Below are positions 10,643 to 20,243 of a stretch of 64,000 nt of DNA, piece by piece (the first letter of the stretch is position 1; each line of letters starts with the position of its first letter). Source of the stretch: Notamacropus eugenii. Its lineage: Eukaryota; Chordata; Mammalia; Diprotodontia; Macropodidae. A program made the position numbers and the translations under genes. The notes below the pieces were generated by a model. That model had not been told where the DNA came from, made no database searches, and worked only from the letters and a program-made list of their open reading frames with translations. The stretch lies in contig NC_092878.1 of assembly GCF_028372415.1 (NCBI RefSeq), forward strand, positions 138,361,219 to 138,425,218, written 5' to 3'.

Positions 10643-11135
10643 TCATGTGACCAGACCACATCTGAATTATTGTGGTAAATTCTGGATGTCACATTTTAGA
10701 AAGAACCTTGACGATCAGAGAACAGGTACTAATGAGATTGAACAACATGGTGAGGAAACTAGTTGAAGGAACTGTAGGTTTGGCCTGGAGAAGAGGAGGC
10801 TTAGGATGAACATCAAAGCTATTTTATAATCTGTTCTCTAAACTTCATCTTCAACATTCTATGACTTTGTGTGCAAGAGGGTTTGTATTGGTTCTGATTT
10901 CCCTGGACAACAGCTTTGGGACAATGGGAAAATGTAAGAAGAGAGAGTATTGCTTCCATATAAAGGAAGAAAAAAGCTTCCAACAACTGGAGTTGTTCTC
11001 AAGTAAAATAAGTTTTCTTGGGTTAGTGAGTTCCCAGCTGCTGGAGGATTTCAATTGAAGGCTGGATGCTGACTTGAGGATACTGTCAGAGATTGGACTA
11101 GATAAACTCATAGGTTTCTTTTGGCTTTTATTGTC
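10643..11135 (+). mobile_element. CR1/L3-type LINE 3' end
   Basis: Follows the standard 3' part of the mammalian L3/CR1 element on the plus strand: 'CATCTGAATTATTGTGGTAA', 'TGTCACATTTTAGAAAG', 'ATGGTGAGGAAACTAGTTGA', 'TTGGCCTGGAGAAGAGGAGG', 'GGACAACAGCTTTGGGACAA', 'GCTTCCAACAACTGGAG', 'CTGGATGCTGACTTGAGGAT', 'TTGGACTAGATAAACTCATA'. Overlapping open frames on both strands here are by-products of this element. Confidence 0.8.
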
Positions 11136-11549
11136 CTGTGGTTACTTAAAACTATTGATTCACTTCCCAATCAAGCTTCCAATAGAAAAAAACATAGCAA
11201 GGAACTTTTATGGAATGAATTCAGTGGAAAGCAGCAAATCTTGTTGGATAATATAATGATTCAAAAACATCAGTGCCACTCATGGTTACTAGGCTGACTT
11301 GGCCACTTTGATGTATCCAGGAAAAGATAATGCTTGCAAACAAAATTCCCATAAAGATGACCATGAGAAGTGAACCTTTGTATGTAAAAAAATGCATCAC
11401 AGAACAAAAGCCCTTTGATTTATCATCCTGTAGCTTTCCATCTTAGTTTTCCATGTTTGTTCTATCACCTACATATAAGAATGAAAAATATTACTGTGTG
11501 TCATCTCAGTTGTGGAAGAGAACATTTGGCTCTGATTAAGGCAGTCCAG
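11136..11549. other. Unassigned, possibly low-copy sequence
   Basis: No recognisable repeat or gene. The section 11270-11410 is unusually free of simple sequence and has mixed composition; it could be ordinary unique intergenic DNA or a constrained element, which cannot be told without alignment. Confidence 0.35.
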
Positions 11550-11766
11550 AGGCAGCTAGATGACTCAATGGACAGGGCACTGCTCTTTCCTGTGACTGTC
11601 TCATCCACTCCTATTGACTCAAATTACCATCTCTTTGTGGATGGGCAACTAGGTATCACAATGGGTAGAACACCACACCTGGAAGTTAGGAAAACATAAG
11701 TTCAAATCCGGTCTCAGATACTAGTTGTGTGACCCTGGGCAAGTCAAATAACCTCAGTTTGCCTAG
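11550..11766 (+). mobile_element. SINE head fragment plus SINE with 5' extension
   Basis: Two pieces in tandem. 11550-11587 is an isolated CORE-SINE head (GGCAGCTAGATGACTCAATG). From 11588 comes a segment 'TCCTGTGACTGTCTCATCCA' to 'CCATCTCTTTGTGG' that is not part of the usual SINE, joined at about 11641 to a second SINE head (GGGCAACTAGGTATCACAAT) with the variant 'CACCTGGAAGTT' and the core 'GTGTGACCCTGGGCAAGTCA'. The same non-SINE segment precedes the SINE at 48525. Confidence 0.7.
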
Positions 11767-11979
11767 GAAGCAGATAAAGTGCTGGGCCTGGAGTTAGGAA
11801 TACTTGAGTTTAAATTTGTCCTCAGATACTGACTAAACGATGTGACTTTGGGCAAGTCACTTAACCTCTGTTTACCTTAATCCACTGGATAAGGAAATGA
11901 TGAACTACTCTAGTATCTTTGCCAAGAAAAGTCCACGCAGGGTAAAGAAGAGTCAGGCATGATTGAACAACAATCAACG
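11767..11979 (+). mobile_element. RTE-tailed CORE-SINE
   Basis: Third SINE in the pile-up, complete at its 3' end: 'GTGCTGGGCCTGGAGTTAGG', 'GTGACTTTGGGCAAGTCACT', 'AGTATCTTTGCCAAGAAAAG', 'AGAGTCAGGCATGATTGAAC' and an AACAATC-rich tail. Confidence 0.85.
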
Positions 11980-12340
11980 ATAAAATTAGTCCTAGATTAA
12001 ATGGCGCCACCAGTTAAGAAGTAATATTTCACAGTTATTTGCCTAAAATAAATTTATCTTTTGAATGCTTTTGCTGAATCAATTATTTATGTAGGTAATT
12101 TTCTTTGCCTTAGAATTATACACATTTAGCCTTTAGAATCTGTGAATGTACATTTACATCACACATCAGAAGACTAAAATACTTTTCTTTCCTCTGAGAT
12201 TTTAATTTAGCAATACCCGAAGTGTGTTTCACATAAAGACAAAGAAAATTTCTAGGAAAGTATTGCAATAATTCACACAGTCTTAGAATGTTAAGTGAAA
12301 CAGAGATGGAACCTGAAGGTACCTTAGAGACCATTTAGTC
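11980..12340. other. Unassigned sequence leading into an old repeat
   Basis: AT-rich without a gene. From about 12300 an ancient dispersed repeat begins ('CCTTAGAGACCATTTAGTC'), which is interrupted by the MITE at 12341 and resumes at 12472. Confidence 0.4.
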
Positions 12341-12471
12341 CAGGGGTGGGGAACCTGTGGTCTTGAGATCACATGTGACCGTTTAGGTCCTTAAGTGGAT
12401 TTAGTCAAAGGGCCGTACTTGAGGACCTACAGGGCCAGACGTGGCCTCAAGGCCATAGGTTTCCCACCCCA
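12341..12471. mobile_element. Palindromic hAT-type MITE with 8-bp duplication
   Basis: The two halves are inverted copies: CAGGGGTGGGGAACCTGTGG at the left and CCATAGGTTTCCCACCCC at the right, with 'GGTCCTTAAGTGGATTTAGTCAAAGGGCCGTACTTGAGGACC' folding between (shown as separate arms GGTCCTTAAGT and ACTTGAGGACC). The flanks ATTTAGTC (12333-12340) and ATCTAATC (12472-12479) agree at 6 of 8 positions, the size expected for hAT transposases. Removing the element restores a continuous older repeat ('ACCATTTAGTC' + 'CAATCTCTCCATTT'). Confidence 0.8.
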
Positions 12472-12620
12472 ATCTAATCCAATCTCTCCATTTAATAAGG
12501 GAGGAAGCTAAGACCCAGGGAAACTAAGTGACTTTTCTAAGGTCACACAGATAGTATGTGGCAGAATTAGAATTTGAATAAAGGTCCCTTTAACTCACAA
12601 TCCAGCATTCTTTCTATGGC
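12472..12620 (-). mobile_element. MIR/L2-like ancient repeat, right of the MITE
   Basis: Minus-strand MIR-type blocks: 'TCCATTTAATAAGGGAGGAA', 'GACCCAGGGAAACTAAGTGA', 'CTAAGGTCACACAGATAGTA', 'GGCAGAATTAGAATTTGAAT', 'AGCATTCTTTCTATGGCATA'. Together with about 12300-12340 this is the host repeat into which the MITE jumped. Confidence 0.65.
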
Positions 12621-12861
12621 ATAATTTTGCCTCATTTTAACTCCAGTCTTTGATTTGAAAAGACAATTTTTCTTGACTAGATTTTTCCCACACCAAAGGA
12701 CAAATTCAAGTCATAACTGGTATCATTTTTGGTCAATTCAATGGTAAATAATAACTGCTCATTATTGATGAAAGGCAAATTTTAATACACTTTGGTCTTA
12801 AGAAACTTATTAGTTGTGACTGACACAAAGATAAGGCAATAACATACGTGTAGCCTGTGGA

Positions 12862-13078
12862 TTGTTGTTTTTCATCCTTTGTTTTTGAAAAGAAGCAATG
12901 ATGTCAAGAAGGTGATATCTTGACTTGCAAGTGAACAGGATTTAAGTGAGGCAGGGCTATGCAGAGTTATCAGCCTCAATCTGTTCTTCAGAGTCATTGG
13001 AGTCCAGTGGCAAGGCATAGGTCAAGATGACTGGCGATGGCCCCGGATGCTAGTGGGAGATCTTGGCCTTTCTATCAT
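12862..13078 (-). mobile_element. SINE with tail of the zinc-finger LINE
   Basis: Read on the minus strand it runs 'GCATCCGGGGCCATCGCCAG', 'CACTGGACTCCAATGACTCT', 'CTGCCTCACTTAAATCCTGT', 'CACTTGCAAGTCAAGATATC', 'TTGACATCATTGCTTCTTTT' and ends 'GGATGAAAAACAACAA'. Its last about 60 bases resemble the 3' end of the LINE at 13395-14123, and a plus-strand copy of the same body lies at 29886-30030. It therefore looks like a SINE mobilised by that LINE. Confidence 0.7.
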
Positions 13079-13394
13079 CTCTAAACTGTTATAAGTTCAG
13101 GTTCAAATACCAGGAAGTTTTGATAGTAATTTATCCATGTTGGACAGCTTGCCCTAACTGTTAAAAAAATTGGAAAATTTCAGAGAACTTCTGAAGATAA
13201 TTCGGGGCTATGTCTTCTGTTGCTCCCATGCAATCAGATGCATATGCAGACCATCGTTGTAGCAGTAAACATTTAATCAGAATATAAATGAAAGCAATGC
13301 AAATAATATTCAATATTTATACGAGACTTTAAATATTTCGAGGGAAATACACACTGATAATAAGGTTGACACAAGCATTGCCAGAGCTAGCTCA
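13079..13394. other. Unassigned spacer between the SINE and the LINE
   Basis: About 315 bp without a recognised element. It contains 'TTGGACAGCTTGCCCTAACT' and 'GCTCCCATGCAATCAGATGC', none of which I can assign. It may be upstream sequence of the same LINE too diverged to recognise. Confidence 0.3.
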
Positions 13395-14123
13395 TTGTTT
13401 GGGAGGCTCTGAAGGAAAGTGAGAGAGAAGAGGTATTAGACTGACTACCAGACTGAAGGTCTACAGAGCTGTTGTGCTGACCTCATTGTTGCATGCCTTT
13501 TGGACAGTCTCTAAAAGTCATGCCAGGAAACTGATTTGTTTCCATTTGAATTGCCTGAGAAAGATTCTGAAGATCACCTGGCAGGATAAGGTACCAGACA
13601 CTGGGGGCCTTTCTCTAATTAAACTGCCAAGCATTCAAACTGTGCTTCAGAGAGTGCAACTCCGATGGACTGGCCACTTTGTTCGAATGTAAAATGTACA
13701 CTTGCCAAAAAGAAGGTTTTATGGAGAACTCACATAGGGCAAGCGTTCACATGGTGGTCAGAAGAAGTGATACAGGGACACTCTCAAGGTCTCTCATAAG
13801 AACTTTAGAATTGATTGTGTGACATGGGAGATACTGGTATAGGACCACTCAGCATGGCATGCCCATATCAGAAAAGGTGCCATGCTCTATGAGAAAAGCG
13901 GAATTAAAATAGCTCAAAGGAAATGCAGGATGTGCAAATTTAGAGTATCCACTCCCAATGTTTACACAGACTATTTGTGCCTGACCTGTGGTAGAGCATT
14001 CCAAGCTCATATTGGTCCGATGAGCCACAATCAACAACAAAAACCACATGGAAACTTGACTTTAGCACAGTGACATCATTTTGGTCCTCTTCAAGAATGA
14101 AGGACAATAATCAACCAACCAAT
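13395..14123 (+). mobile_element. Non-LTR retrotransposon ORF C-terminus with C2H2 finger
   Basis: Two plus-strand frames belong together. 13474-13692 reads 'HARKLICFHLNCLRKILKIT' and 'LQRVQLRWTGHFVRM', the region after the reverse transcriptase in RTE-like LINEs ('..LRW.GHV.RM'). 13882-14073 reads 'MLYEKSGIKIAQRKCRMCKF' and 'LCLTCGRAFQAHIGPMSHN', a C-terminal C2H2-like finger (C-x2-C-x12-H) whose last histidine appears lost. The 3' end 'GTGACATCATTTTGGTCCTC' to 'GAATGAAGGACAATAATCAA' is shared with the neighbouring SINE. Dead, with frameshifts. The exact clade is uncertain. Confidence 0.7.
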
Positions 14124-14163
14124 TATCTACTTTAAGCTTCACAACAAACCTGTGAGGTAGGTG

Positions 14164-14398
14164 GTTGTTGAATCATTTCAGACATGTCTGATTTTTGGTG
14201 ACCCCATTGGGTGTTTTCTTGGCAAAGATACTGGAGTGGTTTTGCCATTTTCTTCTCTAGCACATTTTATAAATGAGGAAACTGAGGAAAAGGTTAAGTA
14301 ACTTGCCCCCAGGTAGTAAGTTTCTGAGGCTGGATTTGAATTCAGGTCCTCCTGATTCCAAGAATGGTGTTCTATCTACTGCACCACTTAGCTGCCCC
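14164..14398 (-). mobile_element. RTE-tailed CORE-SINE
   Basis: Minus-strand copy in full: tail 'GACATGTCTGATTTTTGGTG', 'TTTTCTTGGCAAAGATACTG', middle 'AAATGAGGAAACTGAGG', 'TAAGTAACTTGCCCCCAGGT', head 'CTACTGCACCACTTAGCTGC'. Confidence 0.9.
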
Positions 14399-14969
14399 TG
14401 TGAGTTATTATTATATTATTATGCTTCTTAATAAACATATGAGTTTATTATATATATATAATATAGATTAAATGATTTGACACGATCACGTAAGGAATTA
14501 ATGTCAGAGGTCAAATTTGAGCTGTGATCTTGAGTGGAGTGAGGGGAATCTTTTTTCCTAAGCTGTCTGAACAAGGAGAAGAGTAAGAAAATGGAATTTC
14601 TCAGCTCTGAAAAGATAAACTTCTGCCTGGTCCCACCCTACTCAGTTCAGTGCATCTCTCTCTTCCATTAGCAAATGGAAGGGTAGAAAGCTGCAGATGA
14701 GCTGTCCTTATAGTTCTAGGAGCTTCCAGATATGTATGTGTATGTATATATATATATGAATATTTATATATGTATGTGTGGATATATGTATGCATGTAGC
14801 CTTTATGAATTCTTGGGGTCCTTATCCCATCTCCCACTCTCACTGGCACGTTGGATTCTCAGAGCATCCTCCTCTCAGGGTCCCAGGCATACCTCTGAGA
14901 GCTCAGGGTATATTCCTAATGCTATTGAGCATAGTTTTCCCTCCCTGAGCTTTGACATTCCACAGGTCC
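14399..14969. other. Unassigned sequence with TA/TATG microsatellites
   Basis: Two short AT microsatellites: about 14405-14465 (ATTATTAT then TATATATA) and 14733-14800 (TATGTGTATGTATATATATA, continuing as TATG/TATATG). Overlapping short open frames on both strands come from this low-complexity sequence and the neighbouring LINE. No gene. Confidence 0.5.
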
Positions 14970-15172
14970 ATAATACCCTGATGCTGGGAAAGGTTAAGGA
15001 CAAAAAAAAGGAGGGTGGTGGAGAGGGTGAGATGGATAGATGGAGTCATGGAAACAACGAACATGAACTTGAACAGACTTGGACACATTGTGGAGGATAG
15101 AAGTTCCTGGCATGCTATACTCCATGGGGTCATGAAGAGTTGGAGACAATGCCTAAGCAAAAACAAATAACT
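14970..15172 (+). mobile_element. BovB-like RTE LINE, ORF2 C-terminus
   Basis: Plus-strand translation gives 'TLMLGKVKDKKKEGGGEGEM', then 'DRWSHGNNEHELEQTWTHC' and, after a stop, 'FLACYTPWGHEELETMPK'. This is the BovB C-terminal order ('TLMLGKIEG.RRRG.....', '..M...L....', 'A..SPWGH.E.D'). Two stops. Same family as the fragments at 4761 and 18499 but opposite strand. Confidence 0.85.
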
Positions 15173-15694
15173 GTAGTTCATATGAAGAGCAAGTGGGACA
15201 GAAAGACAGTTTTTACTGCTACACATAAGGGGAAGAGGGGGACAGTTACTTGCAGGGATAACCTTATTTTGAAATCTGTATACCCATAATGATCAGTTTG
15301 GACGGGATAGACACATTCTCCTTAAAGACTTCTAGCCCCTTGTGGCTCAAATGTAATGTAGTTTTAGACAAAGGCCAGCATAGTGCCAATGGGAGACTGC
15401 CTATTATCTAGAGGACCAGTGATGTGAGGGTATTTTCTAAATTATCTAATAAGGAAAGAGGGGCAAGAAAGGCGGGAACCTAGCCTTAATAGCAATCCAG
15501 CAAGTGATCACCTAAACAAGGAATGCCTCCAAAGGGCGTTTAGTGAATCATACCCATTTCCTACATAGGAATCAGCCTGGACTTTTATGAATTAATACCT
15601 CAGTCCTTTAAGAACTAGATTAGGAAAGACTAAAATTGAACAATCCATTTCTTGGTTTTTTTTGCCATGCTAGAAGTCTTTTTCCTTATCTCTA
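15173..15694. other. Unassigned intergenic sequence
   Basis: About 520 bp with no open frame of interest and no repeat that I recognise. Confidence 0.35.
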
Positions 15695-15800
15695 CCAATC
15701 AAAAACCCAACAAGCATTTATTAAGTGCCTATTATGTACCAGGTGCTTTTAGGCAAAACATATTATTCTCCACCCTCAAGGAGCTAACATATTAATCTCA
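15695..15800 (+). mobile_element. Ancient L2/CR1-like dispersed repeat fragment
   Basis: Contains 'AACAAGCATTTATTAAGTGC', 'CTATTATGTACCAGGTGCTT' and 'CCTCAAGGAGCTAACATATT', the block order of an old LINE-derived repeat that recurs at 16640, 22081, 30805, 31620, 39378 and 47230 in this window. I recognise the sequence pattern but am not certain which LINE family name applies. Confidence 0.6.
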
Positions 15801-16634
15801 CTAGCTAAATTACAAAGGTCTGTCTTAATGCTTTCCATGGAAGCAAAATGTTATTGGAAGCAAGATGATATTGTCTTGTTTGGCAGAATCTCCCAGGGGA
15901 GATAATGCATTAAAAATAAGTAGACTTGGTTTGGTGACTGCTTCCAATTTTCTATCCTTGGCAGGATTGCACTTCCCCTTGGAAAACAATATTAAATGAA
16001 ATTTGAGCTCAATCTTTTGAAAGAAAAGCTATGGGGATTACATTAATGTATTCAAGGTGTCTCTGTACTTTGAGTAGAGCTAATAATAAGCTCCCTGGAA
16101 AATGTGATGAAGACCCAGGCAGATGATCAGACTCCAACAAACTCAGTGACTTGTTCAGCCAGGACCAGGGTTTCCAAAGCAGGTTGGTGGATTTCTGCCT
16201 TATTGCTTCATTCTCCAGGTTGACTTCACTTGTGTGGGAGTGATTTTTCACATCCACAGCAAAGGGGACCATCAGCTTTGCCTCCTACATTCAGTATGTG
16301 TTCACAGGCTGTTTTTTTCTCAGCAATTGGCTTCCTCTTAAGCAAGATGCCACCCATGAGAGAATTGAAACAATGGTAGGAATGGCGAAGGAAGTTGGTG
16401 GGGAGGTTCAAATACAATTTCCTAAATTCCCTTTCCCTATATATTTTTTGCAGTTGTTAGATTATACGTATAACAAGCTAGAAGTGATAGATACCAAATC
16501 TTAACTTCTTGGAACTTCAATTCTAAGGTAGACTTGTGTGATAAAGTAGTATTATTGCAAAATAGATAACATGACCAAACTGCTACTTCAGAATGTATTT
16601 AGGAGCATGGAAAAATACACATCAAATGAAAAGA
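15801..16634. other. Unassigned intergenic sequence
   Basis: About 830 bp, mixed composition. An 87-codon minus frame (16009-16272) and overlapping 63- and 68-codon frames on both strands show no domain, so they are treated as chance. Confidence 0.35.
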
Positions 16635-16775
16635 ACTGATCGATCAATAAGCAATTATGAGGCACTTACTGTATACCAGGTGTTGCTTTAATTGCCAGGG
16701 ATATGAAGATAAAAATCAAAATCCATGTCCGTAGAGCTTAAATTATGAGGAAACAATTCACATGAACATAAGCGT
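16635..16775 (+). mobile_element. Ancient L2/CR1-like dispersed repeat fragment
   Basis: Diverged copy of the repeat at 15695: 'CAATAAGCAATTATGAGGCA', 'CTGTATACCAGGTGTTGCTT', 'CAGGGATATGAAGATAAAAA', 'GTCCGTAGAGCTTAAATTAT'. Confidence 0.5.
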
Positions 16776-16867
16776 GCATAAACTTAACACAAGGTAATTG
16801 TGCGGTGGATCTGGAGAACCTGTGAGCTTTGAGCTGTGCTGTAAAGTTTCTAAAATGTAGAGTCCAG

Positions 16868-17140
16868 CTAGGAGATGTGGTAGATAGATCTCTGGACCTG
16901 GAGTCAGGAAGACTTGAGTTAAACTCTGGTCCCAGACACTTACTAGCTGTGAGACCCTGGGCAGGTCACTTAACCTCTACTTGCCTCAGTTTCCTCATCT
17001 GTAAGATCAGTAGGATAATAACATCCACTTTACAGGGTTGTTCTGAGGATCAAATGAGATAGTAATTGTAAAGCATTTAGCATAGGGACTAACACACAGA
17101 AGGTGGTATATAACTATTAGCTATTATCATTAGAAAGTTA
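16868..17140 (+). mobile_element. MIR-type CORE-SINE (non-RTE tail)
   Basis: Head 'GCTAGGAGATGTGGTAGATA', 'GGACCTGGAGTCAGGAAGAC', core 'ACTAGCTGTGAGACCCTGGG', 'GCCTCAGTTTCCTCATCTGT', then the MIR/L2-type tail 'AACATCCACTTTACAGGGTT', 'GAGGATCAAATGAGATAGTA', 'ATTGTAAAGCATTTAGCATA'. Unlike the RTE-tailed SINEs, this type has the tail of the older CORE-SINEs. Sister copies are at 44261 and 62955. Confidence 0.85.
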
Positions 17141-17149
17141 CCTGAATGG

Positions 17150-17483
17150 TTAAAACACCTATATACTATATGATTGTGATGCAGTACTACTGCGCTGTCA
17201 GAAATGATGAGCAGGTGGATCTTAGGAAAACATGGAAAGACTTACACGAAATAATGAAGAGTGAAATGAGCAAAACTGAGGACACATTGGTTATGGTAGC
17301 AACAATATTGTTTGAAGAATAACCATGAATGACTAAACAATCCTGAGTATTATAAATATTCAAATCAACTACAATGGACTTAGGAAGGAAGATATTATCT
17401 AGCTCCAGAGAAAAAATATATAAACAGTAATATGCATGATATAGTTTTATACACACACACACATATCTGTCCATATTGGTGAG

Positions 17484-17516
<33 letters not shown>

Positions 17517-17632
17517 ATGTGTGTGTGTATGAAATAGTGGCTTTTCCTAGTGCAGATGAGGAAGGAGGAAAGGAGACAGTATGGAATTTGAAATGTAACA
17601 AAAAATAAAAGATTAATTTTTTTAAAAAAGCT
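17150..17632 (+). mobile_element. L1 3' end with inverted CA/GT tract
   Basis: Plus-strand translation from 17162 reads 'MIVMQYYCAVRNDEQVDLRK', then 'TWKDLHEIMKSEMSKTE', the C-terminus of L1 ORF2 ('..EYY.A..NDE...F...W....'). A 3' UTR and A-rich tail (about 17600-17630) follow. Within the UTR, (AC)n at 17451-17464 is followed 20-odd bases later by (GT)n at 17481-17530, an inverted pair that could fold. Confidence 0.85.
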
Positions 17633-18498
17633 ATCTGAGACTGGGTTTATAAGAAAGGTCCAATTTAATTGAAAATTAATTTCCATTCTGAGACCTCAGA
17701 ATTGATTGAGGGAGGAATTTATGTTGTTTTTATTCAGTTTTTTCTATCTAATGGTGACAGATTTTAAGGTTTCATTACATGTGCGTTTTAAACTGTGCAC
17801 AAGGGTTTAAATATCCCTCTACTAACGTCTTCCTGAGATACCCCCTACTATTGTAAGTTTCCAAAGGTAATGCCAACTGAACATGAGCTCTGGCAGGTTC
17901 TAGCAAGCTGCAAAGGCTTCAGTGATAGGCTTGGACTGTCGGCTTTTAATCCAAAGACCAATTGGTAGAGACTCATCAGAGGAGGTTAGGACTTCTTTGA
18001 CCATAGCAATGTTCAAAAATAGTCTACTAAGGTTGCATCAATGGACAGAGTATCTCCATCAATGAAATCACAGAGCCTTGAGTACTCAAGTGGGTGTGAT
18101 AGTTGAAAGGGTGAAAGGGGTGAAAGGTCTTTTGGCTAATATCTATAAACCAGGAATGACTTACAAATTCATTAATAAGCATTGTATTTAAACTTCTATT
18201 GACAACTATAGTTACTTGCCTATTTTAACTGAGTTGTCCTTAGTTTGATGGACTTGGTATTTGCCTGTCAGTAAGAATGAAGTGCTTAAGCTTTAAAACA
18301 TGTGTGAATTGTCTCATTTCATGTTTATTAGTAGGAATTCAGTCTCAGACATTTTCACATAATGTCCACCCAGACACAGAGTTTAAATTAAGCCAACAAA
18401 TATTTATCTTTCAGATTGATGCTACTTGGTGAATTTTCAGAGTTCCCCATTTGAACTTTTGCCTTCACATATATCTCCATCCATCATGGGTATTTTTA
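17633..18498. other. Unassigned intergenic sequence
   Basis: About 860 bp without a recognised element or coding signal. It has ordinary AT-rich composition and contains the direct repeat 'GTGAAAGGGGTGAAAGG' near 18110. Confidence 0.35.
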
Positions 18499-18733
18499 TT
18501 GTTGTTTAGTCACTCAGTTATGCCTGACTCATTGTGACACCAGGGACCATAGCGTGCCAAATCCTTTTATCCTCCACCATCTTCCTGTCAAAACTCATGT
18601 TTATTTTTTCCATACTATCTATCCATCTCACCCTTTGCCATCCCCTTTTCCTTTTGCCTTCAATCTTTCCCAATATCAGGGTCTTTTCCAATAAGTTCTG
18701 TCTGCTCATTATGTGTCCAAAGTGTTTAAACTC
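18499..18733 (-). mobile_element. BovB-like RTE LINE, ORF2 C-terminus
   Basis: Minus-strand frame 18709-18518 reads 'EKTLILGKIEGKRKRGWQRV', 'RWIDSMEKINMSFDRKMVED', 'WHAMVPGVTMSQA', corresponding block for block to the BovB C-terminus ('EKTLMLGKIEG.RRRG.QR.RWLD....M..SL..L......W.A.V.GV..S...LS'). One of the cleanest BovB-like stretches here. Terminates at the RTE tail (rc of 18499-18545). Confidence 0.9.
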
Positions 18734-20128
18734 ATCATAGGTATAGCAAATAACTTTTTTTTTTTGGAGGGGAAGCCAGTGTTATAATGCCAGGGAAGGA
18801 AAGCTGAAGGCAAAGATAAGAGAGAGTTCTAGTGGCTGAGAGAATGCAGAAGTGAGATAAGTGTCAATGTTCAATCTTCAGGGATGCCATAAAAAACTTT
18901 TTCCACATTTTGTCTCAACTCAGATTTTACTTAGGAAAAAATAACTTAAACTGTGTCCAGCTTTCTATAAAACAGATAACACACTCAGAGCCTATACAAA
19001 CACTCAAGATAACACATGCATATCAAATAAAGGACAGCCTTTATTTCACCTCACAGAAGATGCAGAGAGAGAAAAGGAGAATGAAAAAAAATGATGCACT
19101 ATTTTCTAAAAACATTCAATACAAGACTTCCTTTTTAATGATGGGTCTCACATTTTTTACCAGCATCCTGGAGTCCCTCAGACTAAGTATAACTTCATGA
19201 TTTTGGTACTTTTCCTTAGAAGGAAATTGAACTTTGGATTTGCTAGCAGATCAGCACTCTAACATTCCAGGTGAATTTCTCTCTCTTATTCAGTACCTGA
19301 CAGACCTATGGTTCAATTCTAAGGTTTGGATTCCCTTTGGGAAGCAAGCGAACTTGGACACTGCTGGATAGTAAACCCCCTTTCCAGTATATCTGCTCTG
19401 TCTGAATAACTTTTGGGAGCAGCAGGGAGCAAAGTACAGGAATAGCCCCATAATATCACTTTTCCTGCTTGCTGGACCTCTGATTTAGGTGACCACTTGA
19501 ATGAATGATTTTTTTTCTCTCTAAGAGGCATGGTTCTAATCTCTCTCACTCTAGAATGGGGACTACTCCTTCTCTAGAACTGATCTCTCAAGTTATGGAT
19601 CAAACATGAGGCAACCCCAAGGTTAGTACTTCTCAAGAAATCTCTCTTTTATGTTTTAGATTCTGGAATCATGCTTCCCGAGAAACCTGAATCCTTCATT
19701 ATCTATACAAGAATTCGGAGTTCAGGAACATTGTCCATATTCTCCTCTCTGGAATCATGTGCCTGAGCACATGACTTCTATATGCTTCTTGAAGATTCCA
19801 CAATGGTTCCAGATACAATCTTCACCTGAATTATATGGGTGGGCTTAAGAAACTCTGAGATGTTTCTGTCTCCCAAGGTAACCATTAAGGGCTAGATGAT
19901 GGGAAGATTATAATATCCATAAGCTTTTTCTCCAAGAAGCAGGTCTTCCCTGCTATACACTAGTCTGTCTGCACTGGCCTGTTTTCTTGATAAGGAAAAT
20001 AAGAGAAAGGATGAGCAGGTATGTCCGATGGTTCTTTTTTATACCATGGCATTCAGAGTATCTTTATTCTCCCTATAGTCTCAGCTATGCAACTCAATTT
20101 AGGGAGAGTCACTGTCATAGAGATTTAA
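18734..20128. other. Unassigned sequence
   Basis: About 1.4 kb with no recognised SINE or LINE. An open frame of 96 codons (plus, 18910-19200) and one of 76 codons (minus, 19319-19549) have no domain. The section 19540-19960 is pyrimidine-rich with repeated 'TCTC' and 'GGAATCATG' words. It could be an unfamiliar LTR element or unique DNA. Confidence 0.3.
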
Positions 20129-20141
20129 TCAGGAACTGTTT

Positions 20142-20231
20142 CTTTTTTCATTTTAAATTTATTTATTTATAGTTTTCAACATTCACTTCCACAAGATTTT
20201 GAGTTTCAATTTTTCTCCCCATTTCTCCTCC
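20142..20231 (-). mobile_element. 90-bp L1/half-L1 3' end with 12-bp duplication
   Basis: Reads in reverse 'TTTATTTATTTATAGTTTTC' to 'CAACATTCACTTCCACAAGA' to 'TTTTTCTCCCCATTTCTCC', nearly identical in order to the 3' end of the half-L1 at 34405. It is flanked by CAGGAACTGTTT (20130-20141) and CAGGAGCTGTTT (20232-20243), 11 of 12 identical, which I take as the target-site duplication. An extremely 5'-truncated insertion. Confidence 0.75.
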
Positions 20232-20243
20232 AGGAGCTGTTTT

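Noticed and set aside
14732..15100. 122-codon plus-strand ORF, the second longest in the window
   Set aside because: It starts in a TATG microsatellite and runs into the BovB-like LINE fragment; only the C-terminal part has homology, to the LINE.
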